Source of the DNA: Subtercola sp. PAMC28395
GTDB taxonomy: Bacteria > Actinomycetota > Actinomycetes > Actinomycetales > Microbacteriaceae
Direction of reading: 5' to 3'
DNA: 64,000 nt
Assembly: GCF_018889995.1 (NCBI RefSeq)
Contig: NZ_CP076547.1
Span: 248,001-312,000, forward strand
Shown here: positions 43,408 through 53,113 of the stretch, one piece after another
Layout of the letters: each line of letters starts with the position of its first letter
Numbering within the stretch: the stretch's first letter is position 1
Program-made: the position numbers and the translations under genes
The notes under the pieces: model-generated
Told to the model about the DNA's origin: nothing
Databases searched by the model: none
Seen by the model: only the letters and a program-made list of their open reading frames with translations

Positions 43408-43893
43408 TCAAACGGCTTCGAGCACGCCGTTCAACAGCACCGAAGCCTCTTCGTCGGTCAGGTCTTGAGCAAGAGCGAGCTCGGAGACGAGGATCTGGCG
43501 CGCTTTCTCGAGCATGCGCTTCTCGCCGGCAGAGACACCCTTGTCGTGGTCGCGGCGCCACAGGTCGCGAACGACTTCGCCGACGCGGTTGACGTCGCCC
43601 GAGGCCATCTTCTCCTGGTTGGCCTTGAACCGTCGCGACCAGTTGCCCGGTTCTTCGACGAACTCGTTCTGCAATACGGCGTAGACGGCCTGGACGCCGG
43701 CTTCGTCGATGACATCGCGAACGCCGACAAGATCGATGTTCTCGACCGGAATCTTGATGGTCAGCTCGCTGGTGTGCACGTTCAGCGTCATGAATTGCTT
43801 CTCTTCGCCTTTGACCACGCGAGTTTCGAGTGCTGTGATGGTTACTGCACCGTGGTGGGGGTAGACGAGAGTTTCGCCGACTTCAATTTTCAT
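43408..43893 (-). CDS. carD: CarD-family RNA polymerase-binding regulator
   Basis: A 161-residue CarD. The N-terminal Tudor-like RNAP-interaction domain (MKIEVGETLVYPHHGAVTI) contacts the beta subunit, and the C-terminal helical domain (NWSRRFKANQEKMASGD) contacts promoter DNA and stabilises the open complex, mainly at rRNA and other stable-RNA promoters. It is essential in mycobacteria. A TAAACT -10 (43926-43921, minus strand) and AAAGG before the ATG give a short leader. Confidence 0.97.
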   Translation of the reverse strand: MKIEVGETLVYPHHGAVTITALETRVVKGEEKQFMTLNVHTSELTIKIPVENIDLVGVRDVIDEAGVQAVYAVLQNEFVEEPGNWSRRFKANQEKMASGDVNRVGEVVRDLWRRDHDKGVSAGEKRMLEKARQILVSELALAQDLTDEEASVLLNGVLEAV

Positions 43894-43920
43894 CTAATCT
43901 GCCTTTAGGTTGAGACACAC

Positions 43921-43926
43921 AGTTTA
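43921..43926 (-). promoter_or_regulatory. -10 element of carD
   Basis: TAAACT on the minus strand lies 27 nt before the carD ATG, so the leader would be about 20 nt and include AAAGG at a normal distance from the start. Confidence 0.5.
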
Positions 43927-44034
43927 CCCGATCCGGGAGGCCTCTCTCGCCCTCTGCGCTCGGGGCGGAATCATACGCCATCGTCGAGGCCGGTGCGCGT
44001 CACAAACCGGGGCCCCAGCGATCGCGGTGCACCC

Positions 44035-44814
44035 TCACACCCTCGTCGCCGACCTCAGCCTCTGCGTCACCAGATGCGCGTGCTGCAGCAACAGTGCGCC
44101 CAGCTCCTGCTGTCTCTCCTGCCGGAACCGCGACTCCACCCCGGTCAGGCTGAGGGCGTACGCGGGCCTGCCCGCCGCATCGAAGACGGTGGCTCCCATG
44201 CCCCAGCTCCCCTCGAGGATCAGCCCGGGGTTCAGTGCGTACCCGGTGTTGCGCGTCACCGCGATTCGATTCCGGATGCTCGCACCAGAGTGCCTGGTCC
44301 CGAACCGTTCCACGAGCCGGTCGTCGGCGGTGTACCGCATCATCTCGTCTTCAGGCAGATACGCCAGAACGGCCAGCCCCGCGGAGGCGACCCCCAACGG
44401 GAATCGCACCCCCTCATACAGAACGAACGAACGGATCGGGAAGCTGCCGTCTTCTCGCATCAGGCAGATGGTCTCGTCTCCGCGCCTGGCAGAGAAGAAT
44501 GCACTCTCACCCGTCACCTCGGCCAGGGTACGCACGCTCTCCCTGGCGAGTTCGGTCACGTCGTAGCGGTCTGCGGCGAGAGTGCCGAGCAGGTAGAGTT
44601 CCGGGCCGACGTGCCAGCGGGCATCCGATGCCTCCCGATCGACGAATCCCTCGGCAAGCAGGGCGGAGAGCAGGCGGTGCGCAGTCGGGCGGGACAGACC
44701 CGTGGCACCGGCAACCTCCGCGGTTGTAAGCCCGTGCGTGGGCGATCCGCTGAGCGCCCTCAGAACGGTGCCGACGCGGGAGACGACCTGCCCTCCCCTG
44801 ACAACTTCACTCAC
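44035..44814 (-). CDS. IclR-family transcriptional regulator
   Basis: A 259-residue IclR regulator. It has an N-terminal winged helix (LTTAEVAGATGLSRPTAHRLLSALL, about residues 28-53) and a GAF-like effector domain (SAFFSARRGDETICL, GASIRNRIAVTRNTGYALNPG). It is divergent from a CoA-transferase/thiolase operon, and a near-palindrome lies between them, so it probably controls that operon and itself in response to a keto acid or CoA ester. The start is GTG 44814, with AGAGAAGAG upstream. Confidence 0.9.
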   Translation of the reverse strand: MSEVVRGGQVVSRVGTVLRALSGSPTHGLTTAEVAGATGLSRPTAHRLLSALLAEGFVDREASDARWHVGPELYLLGTLAADRYDVTELARESVRTLAEVTGESAFFSARRGDETICLMREDGSFPIRSFVLYEGVRFPLGVASAGLAVLAYLPEDEMMRYTADDRLVERFGTRHSGASIRNRIAVTRNTGYALNPGLILEGSWGMGATVFDAAGRPAYALSLTGVESRFRQERQQELGALLLQHAHLVTQRLRSATRV

Positions 44815-44847
44815 AGGAACTCTTCTCTCATAGTCGAACGCTACACC

Positions 44848-44864
44848 TGTTCACATAGTGGACA
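44848..44864. promoter_or_regulatory. Candidate IclR operator
   Basis: TGTTCACATAGTGGACA is an imperfect 17-nt palindrome with six of eight symmetric pairs. It lies between the divergent IclR and CoA-transferase genes, a typical position for IclR-type control of both. Confidence 0.6.
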
Positions 44865-45014
44865 AAGAGGGGCGGCTTGCCCACCTGTCGACATACCCGG
44901 GATTCCGCGGCAACAGGCCTTTGACTCCGACCGGGAGACCCGCCTACGTTTCGAAGTGGCGACTCCGACGATCATTGGTTGGTCTCGTCTGCGTACTGAA
45001 CACAAAGGAGTGCC

Positions 45015-45782
45015 ATGACCACCATCTATGCCAGCGCCGCAGAGGCCCTGCGTGATCTCGTCCGCGACGGAGACACAATCGCCGTCGGAGGTTTCGGGTT
45101 GAGCGGGAACCCCACAGACCTCATCGAGGCACTCCGCGACAGTGGGGCACGCGACCTCACGATTGTGTCGAACAACATGGGGGTCGACGGAAGAGGTCTC
45201 GGCATTCTTCTCGAGAACAAGCAGGTCGCCAAGGTGCTCGCCTCGTACGTCGGCGAGAACAAGCTCTTCGCCCAGCAGTTTCTGAGCGGAGAGCTCGATG
45301 TCGAGTTCGTGCCCCAGGGCACACTGGCCGAGCGACTGAGGGCGGGCGGAGCGGGCATACCCGCGTTCTACACGAAGACCGGAGTGGGCACACCCGTCGC
45401 CGAGGGCAAACCGCACGCCGATTTCGACGGGGAGACGTACCTGCTTGAACGCGGCATCGTGGCCGACGTCTCCCTCGTCCATGCGTTCAGAGCCGATCGG
45501 GCCGGGAACCTCGTCTACCGGCACACCGCGCGCAACTTCAACCCCCTGGTCGCGACGGCAGGGCGCACGACGCTGGTCGAAGCGGAGCACATCGAAGACG
45601 TGGACTACCTCGACCCCGACGCTGTGGTGACCCCAGGGATCTTTGTGCAGCGCCTGGTGAAGGCACTCCCCCGCGTCAAAGACATCGAGCAGCGCACAGT
45701 GAGGCAGCGACCCGCGAGCGCGGGCCAGCCAGAAGCTGGTGCTGCTGCAGACTCGACCACCCACACATTCGCGACAGCGTAA
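45015..45782 (+). CDS. scoA: 3-oxoacid CoA-transferase subunit A
   Basis: A 255-residue alpha subunit: [37 protein letters not shown] at the start and the GxGxxGxGT-like [16 protein letters not shown] region. With subunit B it moves CoA from a donor such as succinyl-CoA to acetoacetate or another 3-oxoacid. AAAGGAG lies 5 nt before ATG 45015. The C-terminal 25 residues ([14 protein letters not shown]) are an unusual Ala-rich tail. Subunit B starts 10 nt later. Confidence 0.92.
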   Translation: MTTIYASAAEALRDLVRDGDTIAVGGFGLSGNPTDLIEALRDSGARDLTIVSNNMGVDGRGLGILLENKQVAKVLASYVGENKLFAQQFLSGELDVEFVPQGTLAERLRAGGAGIPAFYTKTGVGTPVAEGKPHADFDGETYLLERGIVADVSLVHAFRADRAGNLVYRHTARNFNPLVATAGRTTLVEAEHIEDVDYLDPDAVVTPGIFVQRLVKALPRVKDIEQRTVRQRPASAGQPEAGAAADSTTHTFATA

Positions 45783-45792
45783 GGAACAGATC

Positions 45793-46449
45793 ATGACCTG
45801 GACACGCGACACCATGGCGGCGATCGCCGCAAGTGAGCTCACCGACGGCGCCTACGTGAACCTCGGCATCGGCATCCCGACACTCGTGGCGAACCACGTT
45901 CCCGACGGGCTCACCGTCACACTGCAGAGCGAGAATGGGCTCCTCGGAATGGGGCCCTTCCCCTTCGACGGCGACGAAGACGCCGACCTCATCAACGCGG
46001 GCAAGCAGACGGTGACGTTGCTTCCGGGCGGCAGCTATTTCGATTCGGCCACGTCGTTCGCCATGATCCGCGGCGGCCACGTGCAACTTGCCATCCTGGG
46101 AGCACTGCAGGTCTCAGCGCGCGGTGACCTCGCGAACTGGACGATTCCGGGCAAGTTGGTCAAAGGCATGGGCGGCGCCATGGACCTCGTCGCTGGTACT
46201 CCCCGCGTCATCGTTGTAACGGAGCACAACGCCAAAGACGGATCTCCCAAGATCGTCGAGGAGTGCGACCTCCCCCTCACCGGCGCGCGCGTCGTGCAGC
46301 GCATCATCAGCGATCTTGCCGTCTTCGACGTGACGGAAGCGGGCCTGGTGCTCCGCACCCTCGCCCCCGATGTGACGGTCGACGAGCTACAGAGGCTCAC
46401 CGGCGCGCCCTTCGAGGTAGAACTCGAGTCGATCGGGGCACTCGCATGA
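45793..46449 (+). CDS. scoB: 3-oxoacid CoA-transferase subunit B
   Basis: A 218-residue beta subunit: [25 protein letters not shown] and the [11 protein letters not shown] motif containing the catalytic Glu that forms the CoA-thioester intermediate. It starts at ATG 45793 after AAGGAACAG. It overlaps the thiolase gene by 4 nt (ATGA), so the three are one translational unit. Confidence 0.93.
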   Translation: MTWTRDTMAAIAASELTDGAYVNLGIGIPTLVANHVPDGLTVTLQSENGLLGMGPFPFDGDEDADLINAGKQTVTLLPGGSYFDSATSFAMIRGGHVQLAILGALQVSARGDLANWTIPGKLVKGMGGAMDLVAGTPRVIVVTEHNAKDGSPKIVEECDLPLTGARVVQRIISDLAVFDVTEAGLVLRTLAPDVTVDELQRLTGAPFEVELESIGALA

Positions 46450-47618
46450 GCGTGATCATCGCCGGTTACGCCCGTACTCCCTTCGTGAAATTCAACGGCC
46501 AGTTCGCGTCGGTCGCCGCGACGGCCCTCGGGTCCCATGCCATCAGCGCTGCGTTGACACGGGCAGGGCTCACCCCGGACGACGTGGAACGGGTCATCGT
46601 CGGCCAGGTGCTGCAGGGTGGAGCAGGACAGAATCCGGCACGCCAGTCGGCCGTCGGTGCCGGCATCCCTCTCACCACTCCTGCCCTCACTCTCAATGTC
46701 GTCTGCCTCTCGGGCATCGAAGCGGTCGTCGCCGGTGTGCGACTGATCGAATCCGGCGAAGCCGACATCGTCGTCGCGGCCGGCCAGGAATCGATGTCGC
46801 TCGCGCCCCACGCCTGGGTTGGATCGCGACAGGGCAAGAAGTACGGCACGGCCGAGTTCCTCGATACCCTCGAGCACGACGCCCTGACCGATGCCTTCGA
46901 AAAGCGGTCGATGGGTTCTTCGACAGAGGAACGCAATGCACCTCTCGGCATCTCCCGCGCCGACCAGGATGAATGGTCTGCCCTCTCACACAGGCGTCTC
47001 GCTTCGTCCTCGGAATTCCTCGCTGGCGAGATCGAGCCGTTCGCGGTTCCCGGGCGGGGGCAAGCGAAGATCGTCATGGCCGACGACGGCCTTCGCGCTG
47101 AGACCACCATCGAATCGCTTGCCACACTGCGACCAGCCTTCGGCTCGGGCGGAACCATAACCGCCGGCAACTCCTCCCAGATCACCGATGGCGCCGCTGC
47201 CCTCGTACTCATGAGCGAAACGGTGGCTGAGGCGCGCGGCATCCATGGCCTGGCACGGGTCGAGAGCCACGCGTTCGTTGCCGGCCCCGATGTCACGCTG
47301 CACGCACAGCCGGCACACGCGATCGCCGCTGCACTCCACCGCACCAGTTGGGCTGCCAGCGATCTGGCAGCTGTCGAGATCAACGAAGCGTTTGCGGCGG
47401 TATCGGTACACTCGACCAGGCTTCTGGGCATCGACCCGAGCATCGTCAACAGCCACGGCGGGGCGATCGCCCTGGGTCACCCCGTCGGGGCCTCGGGCAC
47501 CCGGATCGTCGGGCACCTCGCTCGCCGCCTGCAGGCACTCGGCCGAGGCAACATCGGCGCGGCAGGCATCTGCGGTGGCGGTGGCCAGGGCTCAGCGGTG
47601 GTGTTGTCAGCCCTCTGA
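46446..47618 (+). CDS. atoB: Acetyl-CoA acetyltransferase (thiolase)
   Basis: A 390-residue degradative/biosynthetic thiolase. The nucleophile is Cys87 (NVVCLSG), and the catalytic C-terminal motifs are [22 protein letters not shown] and [10 protein letters not shown]. With the CoA-transferase it would convert acetoacetate via acetoacetyl-CoA to two acetyl-CoA. A beta-ketoadipyl-CoA thiolase (PcaF) role was considered because of the IclR-CoA-transferase context, but the sequence looks closer to AtoB. Its last 12 nt overlap the converging AI-2E family gene. Confidence 0.9.
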   Translation: MSVIIAGYARTPFVKFNGQFASVAATALGSHAISAALTRAGLTPDDVERVIVGQVLQGGAGQNPARQSAVGAGIPLTTPALTLNVVCLSGIEAVVAGVRLIESGEADIVVAAGQESMSLAPHAWVGSRQGKKYGTAEFLDTLEHDALTDAFEKRSMGSSTEERNAPLGISRADQDEWSALSHRRLASSSEFLAGEIEPFAVPGRGQAKIVMADDGLRAETTIESLATLRPAFGSGGTITAGNSSQITDGAAALVLMSETVAEARGIHGLARVESHAFVAGPDVTLHAQPAHAIAAALHRTSWAASDLAAVEINEAFAAVSVHSTRLLGIDPSIVNSHGGAIALGHPVGASGTRIVGHLARRLQALGRGNIGAAGICGGGGQGSAVVLSAL

Positions 47619-48830
47619 TCGAGGCGGCCCAGCCTCTGATGAGAGTTTCTCGTTCTTGCGGGTCGCCCGAGTGTCGAGCCGCACCTGTTTCGCCCTGGCG
47701 ACCTCGGTCTTCATGATCACCCTCGTCTCGGTGGTGTCACCGATCGCCAATCGCAACCATCGTGCTTTCGGGTCGGAGTCGATGAGAAAGAGACGAACCA
47801 TGAGCGTGAGCGGAATCGCGAGGATCGCGCCGATCGGCCCGATGACCACCGCCCAGAACAACACCGAGAAGAACGTGATGGTCTGGCTCAGTGAGACGGC
47901 ATTGCCCACGACGCGGGGCTGGATGATCGACTGCACCACTGCGTTGATGACCCCGTACACCACCACAACGGCGATCACGGTCGGCCAGCCGCCCACCAGG
48001 TAACCGAAGACGATCGGCGGGATGATCGCAAAGAAATACCCGATGTTCGGAATGAAGCTGCAGAGAAAAGCGAGAATGCCCCAGAGCAGCGCCGCCGGCA
48101 CTCCCATGATCCACAGCGCGAGTGCATTGAGCACTCCCTGGGCGACCCCGAGCACTGTCGTCACCACCATGTACCGGCGCACGTTCGAGGTGTACTCGCC
48201 GAGGGCTGCAACGAAATACGGCTGGCGTTCACTCAGCTGGCGCATCAGCGTCGGAGTGTACGCGGCATCGGCCGACATGAGAATGAGCATCGTCAACACA
48301 ATGACAAGGCCGGCCGTGATGCCGAACACGCTTCCCAGAAGGCCACTGAAGAAGTTCAGGATGTTCGCGGGGTTGAATCCCGCAGCTGCCTGTTGCACCT
48401 GCTCGGCACCGATTCCGATGCTCTCGAGCCACGAACCGATCGATGCACCCATCGCGGTGAACTGGCTCGAGTAGTTGGGCAACATCGAGACGAACTGGGC
48501 GAAAGCGATGACCAGGGTATAGACGAAGCCTGCAAGCAGGGCGAAGACGACGAGGATCACCGAGCCGGTGGCGAGTCCCTGCGGTACGCCTCGCTTCTGC
48601 AACCAGGTGCGAACGGGGTTCGCGCAGATCGTGAGAATGAGCGTCAACAGAACCGGCGCGAGAATCTGGCTGATCGCGCTGATGCCGGCAGCAGCCACGA
48701 CAACCGCTGCAAGCCCGACCAGGATCACCGTTCCCCGCGGATATCGCGAACCGGGTTGCCCCACGGTGTCGACCGCTGGGGATCCGTGCTCGCCAGAATC
48801 CGGAGCGCCGGATGCTGCGATGTGGCTCAT
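47607..48830 (-). CDS. AI-2E/PerM-family membrane transporter
   Basis: A protein of about 407 residues with eight predicted helices; GVPAALLWGILAFLCSFIPNIGYFFAIIPPI is the family hallmark. Members are linked with AI-2 export, Na+/H+ exchange or unknown transport. ATG 48830 is chosen because AAGGAGGT precedes it at a normal distance; the in-frame start at 48878 lacks one. The C-terminal basic tail (KTEVARAKQVRLDTRATRKNEK) overlaps the end of the thiolase gene. Confidence 0.87.
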   Translation of the reverse strand: MSHIAASGAPDSGEHGSPAVDTVGQPGSRYPRGTVILVGLAAVVVAAAGISAISQILAPVLLTLILTICANPVRTWLQKRGVPQGLATGSVILVVFALLAGFVYTLVIAFAQFVSMLPNYSSQFTAMGASIGSWLESIGIGAEQVQQAAAGFNPANILNFFSGLLGSVFGITAGLVIVLTMLILMSADAAYTPTLMRQLSERQPYFVAALGEYTSNVRRYMVVTTVLGVAQGVLNALALWIMGVPAALLWGILAFLCSFIPNIGYFFAIIPPIVFGYLVGGWPTVIAVVVVYGVINAVVQSIIQPRVVGNAVSLSQTITFFSVLFWAVVIGPIGAILAIPLTLMVRLFLIDSDPKARWLRLAIGDTTETRVIMKTEVARAKQVRLDTRATRKNEKLSSEAGPPRSEG

Positions 48831-49010
48831 TCCCACCGCACCTCCTTCAGACTGCGTCTGCCCTGTTGCGACAACCATAGCGGCGAGCGGCGCATCGGGT
48901 CGAGGTTCACCCTCATCCGATCGAGGTGATGTCAGACAGCTTCAGCGCCCATCTGCATACTGTCGGGCCTGTCACTGCCATACTCGACTCATCGAACGAA
49001 GGGTGCTGCC

Positions 49011-50483
49011 GTGAACGGAGACACTGTGACCACGCTCTTCGCCGTTCTCGCGGTGCTCGTCGATCTGGGCATCCGGATCGCAGCGATCATCGTCATTCCG
49101 CGAAATCGCAAGCCGAGCGCGGCCATGGCCTGGCTGCTCGCCATCTTCCTCATCCCCTACATCGGCGTCTTCTTCTTTCTGCTTCTGGGCAGTTCGAAGC
49201 TCCCGAAGGCACGCCGCGACAAGCAGGTGGCCATCAACCGGATGATCGCCGAGGGTCGCCCCAAACAGAGCCTGGTCAGCGACACCGACTCCTGGCCTTC
49301 GTGGCTGGCAAACGTCGTCACGCAGAACACCACCCTCGGTGCCGTTCCGATCTCCGGGGGCAATACCGCCAGGCTGATCGGCGACTACCAGGGGTCGATC
49401 GACGCGATGGCCGCAGACATCGACACCGCGACGACATTCGTGCATGTGGAGTTCTACATCGTCTCGTGGGATTCCACCACGAAGGTGTTCTTCTCCGCAC
49501 TGGAGGCCGCGGTCAAACGGGGAGTGCGCGTGCGAGTTCTCCTCGACCACATCGCGTCGATTCGCACGGCCAACCACAAGCAGACCTTCGCCGAACTCGA
49601 CCGCATCGGTGTGAGCTGGAGCTTCATGCTGCCTGTGCAGCCCCTCAAGGGCAAGTACCAGAGGCCAGACCTCCGCAACCACCGCAAACTGGTCGTCGTC
49701 GACGGCCGGGTCGGGTACATGGGATCGCAGAACCTCATCGACCGGAGCTACAACTCCACGAAGAATCTCAAGCGTGGCCTCAAATGGCAGGAGCTGATGA
49801 CCAGGGTCACTGGCCCGACGGTCTCGGGCATCAATGTGATCTTCCTCTCGGACTGGTTCTCGGAGACAGACGAGATCCTGACAGAGGAGAACGTCATCGC
49901 GACCGAGGTCGCTGTCGACACCTCGGCCGACGCCCTCGACTGCCAGGTCGTGCCGAGCGGCCCCGGCTTCGTCGGGGAGAACAACCTGCGACTCTTTCTC
50001 GCGCTGCTCTATGCGGCCCAGAAGAAGATCATCATCACGAGCCCCTACTTCGTGCCCGACGAAGCGATGATCTATGCCATAACGGCCGCCTGCGAGCGAG
50101 GCCTCGACGTACAGCTCTTCGTCTCGGAGATCGGCGACCAGGGCCCCGTGTTCCACGCCCAGCGCTCGTACTATTCGGTGATGCTCGAAGCAGGCGTGCG
50201 GATCTGGCGCTACCCGGCCCCGTTCATCCTGCATGCCAAACACTTCTCGATCGACGACGAGGTCGCCGTGATCGGGTCGAGCAACATGGACATCCGCTCG
50301 TTCAGCCTCGACCTCGAAGTCTCGCTCATGGTTCACGGGCCCAGCTTCGTTGCCCAGATGCGCGAGGTCGAGGCCGGGTATCGGGCGATCAGCAGTGAAC
50401 TGACGCTGGAAGAGTGGAAGAAGGAGCCACTCAGCCGAACAGTGCTCGACGGTCTGGCGCGCCTGACGTCTGGTCTTCAATAG
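49011..50483 (+). CDS. cls: Cardiolipin synthase (phospholipase D family)
   Basis: A 490-residue membrane enzyme. Two N-terminal helices (residues 7-28 and 39-62) are followed by two PLD domains with HxKx4D motifs, NHRKLVVVDG and LHAKHFSIDD, and a C-terminal helix. It condenses phosphatidylglycerol to cardiolipin. GTG 49011 follows AAGGG; the divergent AI-2E family gene shares the 180-nt promoter region. The length and the two-domain layout fit ClsA-type enzymes. Confidence 0.93.
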   Translation: MNGDTVTTLFAVLAVLVDLGIRIAAIIVIPRNRKPSAAMAWLLAIFLIPYIGVFFFLLLGSSKLPKARRDKQVAINRMIAEGRPKQSLVSDTDSWPSWLANVVTQNTTLGAVPISGGNTARLIGDYQGSIDAMAADIDTATTFVHVEFYIVSWDSTTKVFFSALEAAVKRGVRVRVLLDHIASIRTANHKQTFAELDRIGVSWSFMLPVQPLKGKYQRPDLRNHRKLVVVDGRVGYMGSQNLIDRSYNSTKNLKRGLKWQELMTRVTGPTVSGINVIFLSDWFSETDEILTEENVIATEVAVDTSADALDCQVVPSGPGFVGENNLRLFLALLYAAQKKIIITSPYFVPDEAMIYAITAACERGLDVQLFVSEIGDQGPVFHAQRSYYSVMLEAGVRIWRYPAPFILHAKHFSIDDEVAVIGSSNMDIRSFSLDLEVSLMVHGPSFVAQMREVEAGYRAISSELTLEEWKKEPLSRTVLDGLARLTSGLQ

Positions 50484-50566
50484 GCACACCGCAACACGCG
50501 CCCGCAGGGCAGGTGTGTATCCGGAGAGGTTAGGCTGGGAGGGAATCTGGTAGTGAGCCTGGCTTT

Positions 50567-50596
50567 GGGCTGAACGAATTTCCTGTCCGTCAGCCC
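50567..50596 (+). promoter_or_regulatory. Inverted repeat in the fbiC leader
   Basis: GGGCTGA (50567-50573) pairs with TCAGCCC (50590-50596) across 16 nt. It lies 27 nt before the fbiC ATG. TAGGCT (50531-50536) could be the -10, which would put the hairpin in the 5' leader. Confidence 0.4.
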
Positions 50597-50622
50597 CACC
50601 CCCACTTGTCCGGAGCCGCTTC

Positions 50623-53001
50623 ATGCCAGCCGTGAACCTGTCTGCGCCCCAGCTGCGCCCATCACCCCCCACAGCAGGCCCCGCGGCCACGTCGCTTGAG
50701 ATCGATAGAGCCTTGCGCCGTGCGGAAACGGCGTCGGGAGCCACCGGCCTCAGCATCTCGGCCCACGACGCCGAAACACTGCTGCACGCGCGTGGCACGC
50801 AGCTGCAAACACTGCTCGACATCGCGTCCGAGCTCAGGGACAAAGGGCTCGAGGCCGCAGGCCGACCAGGCGTCATCACCTATTCGCGCAAGGTGTTCAT
50901 TCCCCTCACCCACCTCTGCCAGGACCGCTGCCACTACTGCATCTTCGTGTCGACTCCCGGCAAGCTCGCCAAGGCGGGCATCGCGCCCTATCTCTCGGTC
51001 GACGAGGTGCTCGCCATAGCGAAAGCCGGGGCGGCCCTGGGCTGCAAGGAGGCGCTCTTCACCCTCGGCGACCGGCCCGAGAATCGCTGGCCGGCCGCAC
51101 GCGCGTGGCTCGACGAACACGGGTACGACTCGACGATCGACTACGTGCGGCACGTCTCCCTGAGGGTGATGGAGGAGACCGGCCTTCTACCCCACCTCAA
51201 TCCCGGAGTGATGACCTGGGCAGAGCTGCAGGAGCTGAAAGGCGTCGCGCCGTCGATGGGCATGATGCTCGAGACCACCGCGACCCGGCTGTGGTCGGAG
51301 AAGAGCGGCCCGCACTACGGCTCGCCAGACAAAGACCCGGCCGTGCGCCTCAGGGTGCTCGACGACGCGGGGAGGTCGAAGATCCCCTTCACCACCGGGG
51401 TACTCTTCGGCATCGGCGAAAATACGGCCGAACGGGTCGATTCGATTCTGGCGATCCGGGCATCCGGCGAGCGCTACGGGCACATCCAGGAGACGATCGT
51501 GCAGAACTTCCGTGCGAAGGATTCCACGGCGATGATGCGAACGGTCGATCTCGAGACCGAGGAGTACGTTGCGGCCGTCGCGGTGACTCGTCTTCTGCTG
51601 GGCGAGGACGCCCGCATCCAGGCGCCGCCGAACCTCACTGACGCGCACGAACTGGCCCTGCTCATCCGCGCCGGCATCGACGACTGGGGCGGAGTGAGCC
51701 CCCTCACCCCCGACCATGTGAACCCCGAGCGGCCGTGGCCGCAGATCGACGAGCTTGCGGCACTGACGGCACGCAGCGGCTTCACCCTGCGCGAGCGGCT
51801 CACCGCTCACCCGCATTTCGTGCGCGAGCCCGGCGACTGGATCGACCCCGCGGTGTTGCCACATGTGCTCGCCCTGGCCGACGAATCAGGGTTGGCGAGA
51901 GACGGCCTCACGGTGGTTCGACCGGTTTCGGCGACCCGCGCACCCGAGGCACGAACGAACCGCGCCCCTGCGCTCACAGCAATCCTCCGCCGGGCCGAAA
52001 CCTCGCCCGCCGGCCTCAGCGACGGCGACTACGCCGAACTGCTCGGTGCCGACGGGCCAGACCTCGATGAGCTCTGCCACCTCGCCGACGAGCTGCGCCG
52101 CGCCACCCTCGGCGACACCCTCACCTTCGCGATCAATCGCAACCTCGACTCCACGCTCGTGCGGCCCGACCAGGCTGCCCTGACGGCCGAACGACCGCTC
52201 ACCCTGCGCGAGGTGACCACACTCGCCTCTGAGGCGCGGATGCTCGGGGCCACCGAGATCTGCCTGCAGGGTCGTGCCCACCCCGACCTCGGGCCCACCG
52301 CGTATTTCGACCTGGCACGGGCGATCGCGAAGGCCTCGCCTGCGCAGCCCGGAGAGGGAGACGAAGGCGGAGAGGGAGCCTCGCTGCACCTCCATGCCTT
52401 CCGCCCGGCAGAGCACGCCGACGGGGCGCGCCGATCGGGGCTCTCGTACCCCGACTACTTCGAAGCGCTGCGTGAGGCCGGCGTCGGCTCGGTTCCGGGC
52501 ACGGGTGCCCGCATCCTCGACGACAGTGTGAGGGCCTCCCTCACCGGCGGCACCGACCTGCCCGCTGCGGAGTGGATCGAGATCATCACGGCGGCGCACC
52601 AGAGCGGGCTGCGTTCGACGGCGACCATGATCTACGGGCACATCGAAACTGCCGGCCAGCAGGTGGCGCACCTCAGAACGCTCATCCGCCTGCACGACGA
52701 GACGGGCGGCTTCACCGAATTCATTCCGATGCCGTTCGTCGCAGGAGACTCCCCCGCCCTGCCGAGCCTGCCTGCCACGCCTGCCCTCGGCCAGCACCAG
52801 CGCCGCGACGGTCCATCAGAACGCGAATCCCGCGCCGTCCACGCGGTGAGCAGGCTGATGTTGGCTGGCCGAATCGACCACGTGCAGGCGGCCTTGGACC
52901 AAGCTGGGCCTCCGGCAGGCCCTCGGCGTGCTCAGGGGAGGCGCAGACGACCTCGGCGGGCTCCTCCTCGACGGCACCCTCGACCCCAGCGCGGGTGCTG
53001 A
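50623..53001 (+). CDS. fbiC: FO synthase FbiC (CofG/CofH fusion) with degenerate CofH half and 3' frameshift
   Basis: The 792-residue open frame belongs to FbiC, the fusion enzyme that makes the F0 chromophore of coenzyme F420. The CofG half (to about residue 440) is intact, with the radical-SAM motif Cys99-x3-Cys103-x2-Cys106. The CofH half starts near residue 480, and its later blocks (GATEICLQG, GTGARILDD, TMIYGHIE, FTEFIPMPF) are recognisable. However, the segment after AINRN (residues 504-507), which should contain CxxxCxxC, is about 13 residues short and holds no Cys. At 52894/52895 an extra T shifts the frame, so the last 37 or so residues are Arg/Pro-rich nonsense; the proper C-terminus continues in another frame to 53113. 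Activity as a full F0 synthase is doubtful. Confidence 0.85.
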   Translation: MPAVNLSAPQLRPSPPTAGPAATSLEIDRALRRAETASGATGLSISAHDAETLLHARGTQLQTLLDIASELRDKGLEAAGRPGVITYSRKVFIPLTHLCQDRCHYCIFVSTPGKLAKAGIAPYLSVDEVLAIAKAGAALGCKEALFTLGDRPENRWPAARAWLDEHGYDSTIDYVRHVSLRVMEETGLLPHLNPGVMTWAELQELKGVAPSMGMMLETTATRLWSEKSGPHYGSPDKDPAVRLRVLDDAGRSKIPFTTGVLFGIGENTAERVDSILAIRASGERYGHIQETIVQNFRAKDSTAMMRTVDLETEEYVAAVAVTRLLLGEDARIQAPPNLTDAHELALLIRAGIDDWGGVSPLTPDHVNPERPWPQIDELAALTARSGFTLRERLTAHPHFVREPGDWIDPAVLPHVLALADESGLARDGLTVVRPVSATRAPEARTNRAPALTAILRRAETSPAGLSDGDYAELLGADGPDLDELCHLADELRRATLGDTLTFAINRNLDSTLVRPDQAALTAERPLTLREVTTLASEARMLGATEICLQGRAHPDLGPTAYFDLARAIAKASPAQPGEGDEGGEGASLHLHAFRPAEHADGARRSGLSYPDYFEALREAGVGSVPGTGARILDDSVRASLTGGTDLPAAEWIEIITAAHQSGLRSTATMIYGHIETAGQQVAHLRTLIRLHDETGGFTEFIPMPFVAGDSPALPSLPATPALGQHQRRDGPSERESRAVHAVSRLMLAGRIDHVQAALDQAGPPAGPRRAQGRRRRPRRAPPRRHPRPQRGC

Positions 53002-53113
53002 AACCGGCCGAACGCTCACCCTCGGGCTTGTCGAGCGAATCTCGTCCGCCCTCGGCCGCACACCACGCCAGCGCACCACGCTCTACGCCCGCGTCGAAGA
53101 GCTCTCACCGTGA
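52896..53113 (+). pseudogene. Displaced C-terminal coding segment of fbiC
   Basis: Reading from TGG at 52895 gives WTKLGLRQALGVLRGGADDL and continues to a stop at 53111-53113. This is the normal FbiC/CofH C-terminal block with the conserved DDLGG. It joins the main frame if one T of the TT at 52894-52895 is removed. The stop then overlaps the GTG of the monooxygenase gene, as expected for an intact operon. Confidence 0.8.

Noticed and set aside
45015..47618. pcaIJF beta-ketoadipate operon
   Set aside because: The thiolase looks AtoB-like rather than PcaF-like, and no other protocatechuate genes are in the window.
48972..50879. 635-codon open frame antisense to the cardiolipin synthase gene
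   Set aside because: It lies opposite a gene with two intact HKD motifs and has no recognisable domains.
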